Below are positions 9,554 to 12,521 of a stretch of 12,521 nucleotides of DNA, piece after piece. The position numbers and the translations under genes were made by a program. Under the pieces are notes generated by a model. That model was given only the letters and a program-made list of their open reading frames with translations. It made no database searches and was not told the origin of the DNA. This DNA comes from JALSIF01 sp026981635 [NCBI: bacterium]. Its GTDB lineage: Bacteria > 4484-113 > JALSIF01. Where the stretch lies: positions 1-12,521 of the forward strand of contig JALSIF010000253.1 in NCBI GenBank assembly GCA_026981635.1, given 5' to 3'. Numbering within the stretch: position 1 is the first letter of the stretch; each line of letters starts with the position of its first letter.

Positions 9554-9568
9554 GCTAACTAGGTTAGC
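9554..9568 (-). promoter_or_regulatory. Perfect inverted repeat upstream of the chaperone operon, possible operator
   Basis: GCTAAC and GTTAGC form a perfect 6-bp inverted repeat with a 3-base spacer, 34 bases upstream of the ATG at 9520. On the minus strand it overlaps TGCTAACCT, which resembles a weak extended -10 element, with a TTGGAC further upstream that could serve as a -35 only at a non-ideal distance. The position suits a repressor site. The arms share TTAGC with CIRCE but the half-sites are arranged inside out and are much closer together, so HrcA control should not be assumed. Confidence 0.4.
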
Positions 9569-9594
9569 ACGGGCAGGGGACGGGGGTCCAACCC

Positions 9595-9622
9595 GGGGGA
9601 GGCTGTAAATCCCCCCTCCCCC
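9595..9622. repeat. GC-rich inverted repeat in the divergent control region
   Basis: GGGGGAGG (9595-9602) and CCTCCCCC (9615-9622) are perfect 8-bp inverted arms around a 12-base loop. The arms sit just upstream of the -10 box of the PilT/PilU gene and within the possible leader or promoter region of the chaperone operon. No T-run follows on either strand, so it does not look like a terminator. It may be a structural or protein-binding element, or simply a product of G/C-rich tracts. Confidence 0.35.
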
Positions 9623-9629
9623 AGGGCTG

Positions 9630-9635
9630 TATACT
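9630..9635 (+). promoter_or_regulatory. -10 box of the PilT/PilU gene promoter
   Basis: TATACT matches five of six positions of the sigma-70 consensus TATAAT and lies 53 bases before the ATG at 9689, giving a predicted transcript start near 9641-9643. The sequence at the usual -35 distance is not a recognisable TTGACA, so activation or another sigma factor may be involved. Confidence 0.5.
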
Positions 9636-9641
9636 CTGGTA

Positions 9642-9659
9642 GTAGGAGAGAGTTCCTAC
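9642..9659 (+). promoter_or_regulatory. Stem-loop at the predicted 5' end of the PilT/PilU gene mRNA
   Basis: GTAGGA (9642-9647) and TCCTAC (9654-9659) are perfect inverted arms. A further G-T wobble pair closes an AGAG tetraloop. The first base coincides with the predicted transcription start, so the mRNA would begin with a 7-pair hairpin. Such 5' hairpins can protect transcripts from decay; as DNA the same palindrome could be an operator. A strong ribosome binding site (AGGTGAGGAG, 9677-9686) follows. Confidence 0.4.
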
Positions 9660-9688
9660 ACACCTTACCCAAAGCGAGGTGAGGAGAG

Positions 9689-10858
9689 ATGGCGGTTGAC
9701 ATTGACGAAATGCTGGCCCTGGTCAAGGAGCGCAACGCCTCCGACCTGCACATCAGCGAGGGTCGGGTGCCGGCGCTCAGGCAGGAGGGTGACCTGGTCT
9801 ACACCGACTATCCGCCCCTCACGGCGGAGGAAATGGAGCAGATCTGCAAGAAGCTGCTCACCCCCAAGCGGGAGTACCTGCTGGAGGAAGAGAACGAGAT
9901 TGACTTTGCCTATGAGCTTGACGGGGTGGGCCGCTTCAGGGTGAACATCTTTCGCCAGCGGGGTCGGCTGGCCGCCGCCCTGCGGCTGGTGAAGAAGGAC
10001 ATCCTGAGCTTTGAGGAGCTGAACCTCCCCCTGGTGCTGGAGGAGATCGCCCTGGAGCAGAGGGGCATCGTGCTTATCACCGGAACCACCGGCTCGGGTA
10101 AGTCCACCACCCTGGCCACCATGATTGACTACATCAACCAGCGCCGGCCGGTCCACATCATCACCATTGAGGACCCCATTGAGTTCGTCTTTGAGGACAA
10201 GGAGGCGATTATCAACCAGCGTGAGCTTCACGTGGATACCAACAGCTTCGTGGACGCCATCCGCGCCGCCATGCGGGAGGACCCCGACGTGATCATGGTG
10301 GGGGAGATGCGTGACCGGGAGACGGTCACCGCCACCTTCCAGGCGGCACTGACCGGCCACCTGGTCTTTACCACCCTCCACACCCTGGACGTGCCCCGGA
10401 CCATCAACCGAATCATTGACTTCTATCCCGACGAGCTCCAGAAGCAGGCCCGCATCATGCTCTCTGAGACCATCCGGGCGATCATCTCCATGCGGCTTCT
10501 TCCCATGATGGGCGGGGGGCGCATCCCGGCCATGGAGATCATGCGCACCACCGGCCGGATCAGGGAGTACATCGCCGACCCGGAGAAGACCGACCTCATC
10601 CGCAAGGCGATGGAGGAGAACCTGCAGGACGGGATGATCACCTTTGACCTCTACCTGCTCAAGCTCTACAAGGAGGGCAAGATCAGCTACGAGACGGCGC
10701 TCAACGCGGCCAGCTCGCCCCACGACTTCAAGCTGCTTGAGCAGAAGGCGACCGAGATTGAGGTCAAGGGCCGGCGAGATCCCTTTGCCATCAACCGGGA
10801 GATCGCCGAGCGCCTGCAAAAGAGCGAAACCGGCCTTGAACCGGAGCGGGGGATTTAG
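9689..10858 (+). CDS. PilT/PilU-family type IV pilus retraction ATPase
   Basis: A 389-aa secretion-type hexameric ATPase that would power pilus retraction at the inner-membrane base of a type IV pilus. The N-terminal domain has SDLHISEG (18-25). The motor domain has Walker A GTTGSGKST (132-140), the Asp box ITIEDPIEF (158-166), Walker B VIMVGEMRD (201-209) with catalytic Glu206, and the His box HLVFTTLHT (224-232). The C-terminal part, with GMITFDLYLLKLYKEGKIS (315-333) and ASSPHDFKLL, looks more like PilU than PilT, and the classic PilT AIRNLIRE box is not intact. I therefore leave the symbol open. A strong ribosome binding site precedes the ATG. The gene is divergent from the chaperone operon, and a PilB/GspE-type gene begins about 1.3 kb downstream. 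Confidence 0.93.
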   Translation: MAVDIDEMLALVKERNASDLHISEGRVPALRQEGDLVYTDYPPLTAEEMEQICKKLLTPKREYLLEEENEIDFAYELDGVGRFRVNIFRQRGRLAAALRLVKKDILSFEELNLPLVLEEIALEQRGIVLITGTTGSGKSTTLATMIDYINQRRPVHIITIEDPIEFVFEDKEAIINQRELHVDTNSFVDAIRAAMREDPDVIMVGEMRDRETVTATFQAALTGHLVFTTLHTLDVPRTINRIIDFYPDELQKQARIMLSETIRAIISMRLLPMMGGGRIPAMEIMRTTGRIREYIADPEKTDLIRKAMEENLQDGMITFDLYLLKLYKEGKISYETALNAASSPHDFKLLEQKATEIEVKGRRDPFAINREIAERLQKSETGLEPERGI

Positions 10859-10919
10859 AAAGCTGATCAACTATCAACGACCAGCAATTTCGCTCTTAAC
10901 TGAGTTGAATTTCTGTTGT

Positions 10920-11459
10920 TTATGGACCGAACACAATGAGCAGGGTGCCCAGGATGATGAGGACCCAGGGGAGGTCGTGGGGGGAGCCGGTGGCAAAGAG
11001 GGCTATGCCGGCCCCCACCAGTCCACCCCCCAGAGAGATCACCAAGCGGCCCGCCAGAGGCGTGCGGTATAGGCTCGCCTCCTCCCCTGGGGTCAGCGTC
11101 TTACGATAGGGCTTGGGCTTGCGGACGAGGGGGTCCTGGAGCAGGGGGTCAAAGTCTTCAATGAAAAATTTGGGTGCCCCCCGCTCAAAGCCCACCTTCT
11201 CCTGGGCGATGGCCTGGGTGAGGATGAGCTGCTCAATCTCTCTCTTAGTTAGGGGACGGCCCAGCCTACGGTCGTAGGGGGCACCGTAGTACTCCGGGTA
11301 GGAGAGGCGGCGGGGATCAATGGCCTGGTGGGTAAGGCTGCTAGGCTTCTCGCGCCGCTTGGGAGTAATCAAATTGAGCAGCCTCCTGCCCGGAGAGCTT
11401 TTAGCTTTGGCCGGGGGCGGCAAGGAAGGGTCTTGCTTAGGCTGCCTCAAACTACCCAA
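10920..11459 (-). CDS. Small membrane protein with two C-terminal helices, function unknown
   Basis: The 179-aa product is not recognised. Residues 1-50 are basic and rich in Pro, Ser and Lys, likely disordered. Residues 50-125 hold a Tyr/Pro-rich segment (RRLSYPEYYGAPYDRRLG), a helix (LTKREIEQLILTQAIAQE) and FFIEDFDPLLQDPL. Two hydrophobic helices follow, about 137-157 (Gly-rich) and 163-178, ending two residues before the stop. This predicts a membrane hairpin with a cytoplasmic N-terminal domain. The start is a TTG with AGG five bases upstream; an in-frame TTG three codons later is an alternative. The gene is convergent with the PilT/PilU gene (61-base AT-richer gap without a clear terminator) and divergent from apt (78-base gap). 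Reality as a gene is supported by good spacing to both neighbours, a composition typical of protein and clear helices, but not by homology. Confidence 0.65.
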   Translation of the reverse strand: MGSLRQPKQDPSLPPPAKAKSSPGRRLLNLITPKRREKPSSLTHQAIDPRRLSYPEYYGAPYDRRLGRPLTKREIEQLILTQAIAQEKVGFERGAPKFFIEDFDPLLQDPLVRKPKPYRKTLTPGEEASLYRTPLAGRLVISLGGGLVGAGIALFATGSPHDLPWVLIILGTLLIVFGP

Positions 11460-11537
11460 TTCTACCTGAGCAGGAAAAGGTGGGTGAAGAGCGCTAAGAT
11501 TTAGGCCCTGTGGATCGGTTAGCCTGGGGGTAAGGAT

Positions 11538-12056
11538 ATGGACCTAAAGGACTTCATCGCATCGGTGCCCGACTTCCCCCAGCCGGGGATCATCTTCCGC
11601 GACATCACCCCCCTGCTTCACGACCGGGACGCCCTGATGATCGCCGTGCGGCGGCTGATTGAGCCCTGGACCAGCTGGGATGTGGACTACATCTGTGCGG
11701 TGGAGAGTCGGGGGTTCATCTTCGGCGGGGCGGCAGCCATCCTGCTTGACTGTGGGTTTATACCGGTGCGCAAGAAGGGCAAGCTCCCCCGGGAGACCTT
11801 CGCCTATGAGTATGCCCTGGAGTACGGTTCGGACACGGTGGAGCTCCACAGGGACGCACTGGGAGAGGGGGACCGGGTGCTCATCATTGATGACCTCATC
11901 GCCACCGGCGGCACCGCCTGGGCCACCGCCAAGCTGGTTCAGGAGGCGGGGGCAGAGGTCAAGGGGGCGACCTTCCTCATTGAGCTAATCGAGCTGGGGG
12001 GGAGGAAACGGCTGGAGGAGCTGGGGGTTAGGGTGCACAGCCTGATCAAGTATTGA
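11538..12056 (+). CDS. apt: Adenine phosphoribosyltransferase
   Basis: The 172-aa enzyme converts adenine and PRPP to AMP and diphosphate in purine salvage in the cytoplasm. The sequence shows the expected order of motifs: an N-terminal FPQPGIIFRDITPLL (13-27), AVESRGFIFG (54-63), the flexible-loop region RKKGKLP (78-84), and the PRPP-binding loop VLIIDDLIATGGTA (114-127) with its two Asp residues. Length and ends fit bacterial Apt (about 170-180 aa). The ATG is preceded by TAAGGAT, an AAGGA placed unusually close to the start. A weak -10-like TAAGAT lies at 11495-11500. It is on the same strand as the flanking pilus ATPase genes but separated from both by other sequence, so a functional tie to them is not implied. 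Confidence 0.97.
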   Translation: MDLKDFIASVPDFPQPGIIFRDITPLLHDRDALMIAVRRLIEPWTSWDVDYICAVESRGFIFGGAAAILLDCGFIPVRKKGKLPRETFAYEYALEYGSDTVELHRDALGEGDRVLIIDDLIATGGTAWATAKLVQEAGAEVKGATFLIELIELGGRKRLEELGVRVHSLIKY

Positions 12057-12059
12057 GCT

Positions 12060-12088
12060 TTGCCGCCGCCCCGGTTTTGGGTTAGAAT
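12060..12088 (+). promoter_or_regulatory. Sigma-70-type promoter for the PilB/GspE-like gene
   Basis: TTGCCG (12060-12065) and TAGAAT (12083-12088) are separated by exactly 17 bases, with four and five matches to the TTGACA and TATAAT consensus. The predicted transcript start near 12095 leaves a leader of about 110 bases before the ATG. The promoter begins just after the apt stop codon, so the ATPase gene is probably transcribed on its own. Confidence 0.6.
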
Positions 12089-12206
12089 GGAGGGCAAGTG
12101 GGAACTTTGTGGCGTGGGGAGGGTCTAGAAGAATCTGCCCGGCGCCAGGCTCGGGTGCTCAGAGAACACTCCACGGGCGTCCGGGTGAGTGAGGAGCGAA
12201 CCCGCC

Positions 12207-12521
12207 ATGCAAAAGAAACTTGGTGACATCCTAGTTGAGGAGGGTGTGATCTCTCTGGACCAGCTGCAGGCCGCCCTGGACCGGCAGCGGGAGACCGGCG
12301 AGCGCCTGGGAAAGGTCATCGTGGAGATGGAGATGGCCACCGAGGACGACATCCAGAAGGCGCTGGCCAAGCAGCTCAACGTGGAGATGGTGGACCTCTA
12401 CGAGGAGCCCATTGACCAGGAGGTGCTGGAGCTGGTCACCCCGGAGATGATCAAACGCCACCAGGCCATCCCGGTCCGCTTTGAGGACGAGAACACCCTG
12501 CTGGTGGCGATGGTGGACCCC
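12207..12521 (+). CDS. PilB/GspE-type assembly ATPase, N-terminal MshEN domain (3' end outside window)
   Basis: The first 105 codons of a gene cut by the right edge. The ATG follows GAGGAG (12191-12196). The visible part is the N-terminal domain of type II secretion and type IV pilus assembly ATPases (GspE, PilB, MshE), which drives pilin polymerisation or secretion. Two tandem 24-residue blocks match the c-di-GMP-binding MshEN pattern RLGxxLxxxGxxxxxxLxxxLxxQ. The first (residues 4-27) keeps Leu5, Gly6, Leu9, Gly13, Leu20, Leu24 and Gln27, with Lys for the first Arg. The second (33-56) keeps Arg33, Leu34, Gly35, Leu53 and Gln56, with Ile, Glu and Ile at the other places. It probably pairs with the retraction ATPase gene at 9689. 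The ATPase core is not in view, so PilB, GspE or MshE cannot be separated. Confidence 0.88.
   Translation, partial: MQKKLGDILVEEGVISLDQLQAALDRQRETGERLGKVIVEMEMATEDDIQKALAKQLNVEMVDLYEEPIDQEVLELVTPEMIKRHQAIPVRFEDENTLLVAMVDP

Noticed and set aside
9545-9570. CIRCE heat-shock operator upstream of the chaperone operon
   Set aside because: TTAGCAC and GCTAA words are present, but the half-sites are in the wrong order and spacing for TTAGCACTC-N9-GAGTGCTAA; only a generic inverted repeat is supported.
9665-10870. Minus-strand open frame of about 401 codons opposite the PilT/PilU gene
   Set aside because: It is antisense to a gene with intact Walker motifs and has no recognisable domain; GC-rich codon bias explains the lack of stops.
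10859-10919. Terminator between the convergent pilus ATPase and membrane-protein genes
   Set aside because: The gap is AT-richer and has TCAACT/AGTTGA arms, but the loop is over 30 bases and no T-tract follows on either strand.
12095-12206. Known c-di-GMP riboswitch (GEMM) before the assembly ATPase gene
   Set aside because: An AGGGCAAG word resembles a short part of the GEMM-I core, but the remaining conserved segments and helices are not found.

Overview
The window is a gene-dense, GC-rich stretch of bacterial chromosome with eight genes that can be called with fair to high confidence, plus one small unrecognised membrane-protein gene. No tRNA, rRNA, CRISPR array or insertion sequence was seen, and no gene-free stretch exceeds about 160 bases. 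The organism cannot be named. It has type IV pilus ATPases, a FliH-like protein and a FixC-type flavoprotein. Its DnaK lacks the roughly 24-residue insertion in the ATPase domain that proteobacterial DnaK carries, so the chaperone resembles the type found in Firmicutes and several early-branching or candidate phyla. TTG and GTG starts appear to be used.

Layout on the plus strand, left: the 3' part of a FliH/SctL-like gene (cut by the window edge), then a complete FixC-family flavoprotein gene. This converges on a minus-strand operon covering about 2185-9520.

The minus-strand operon, in transcription order, holds four genes. The first encodes a very large TPR protein (about 1331 aa) with a C-terminal J-like domain whose HPD motif reads NPE. 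Then come a divergent GrpE, a short DnaK/Hsp70 without the usual acidic tail, and a TPR protein with an N-terminal zinc ribbon and a C-terminal membrane anchor. The TPR/J-like gene and grpE are only 6 bases apart. A perfect TATAAT and a small inverted repeat lie before dnaK. This is the most unusual part of the window: it looks like a self-contained, specialised Hsp70 machine in which TPR proteins replace the ordinary DnaJ.

Right part, plus strand: a PilT/PilU-type retraction ATPase gene is divergent from the chaperone operon, and the region between them has a good -10 box and three inverted repeats. A 179-aa two-helix membrane protein of unknown function follows on the minus strand. After it come apt (adenine salvage) and the first 105 codons of a PilB/GspE-type assembly ATPase. 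That N-terminal domain carries the paired motif of c-di-GMP-binding MshEN domains, and the gene has a convincing promoter and a leader of about 110 bases.

Working picture: housekeeping (apt), electron transfer (fixC) and type IV pilus motors surround a noncanonical Hsp70 operon. A link between the chaperone operon and the pilus genes is suggested only by their shared divergent control region and is not shown.
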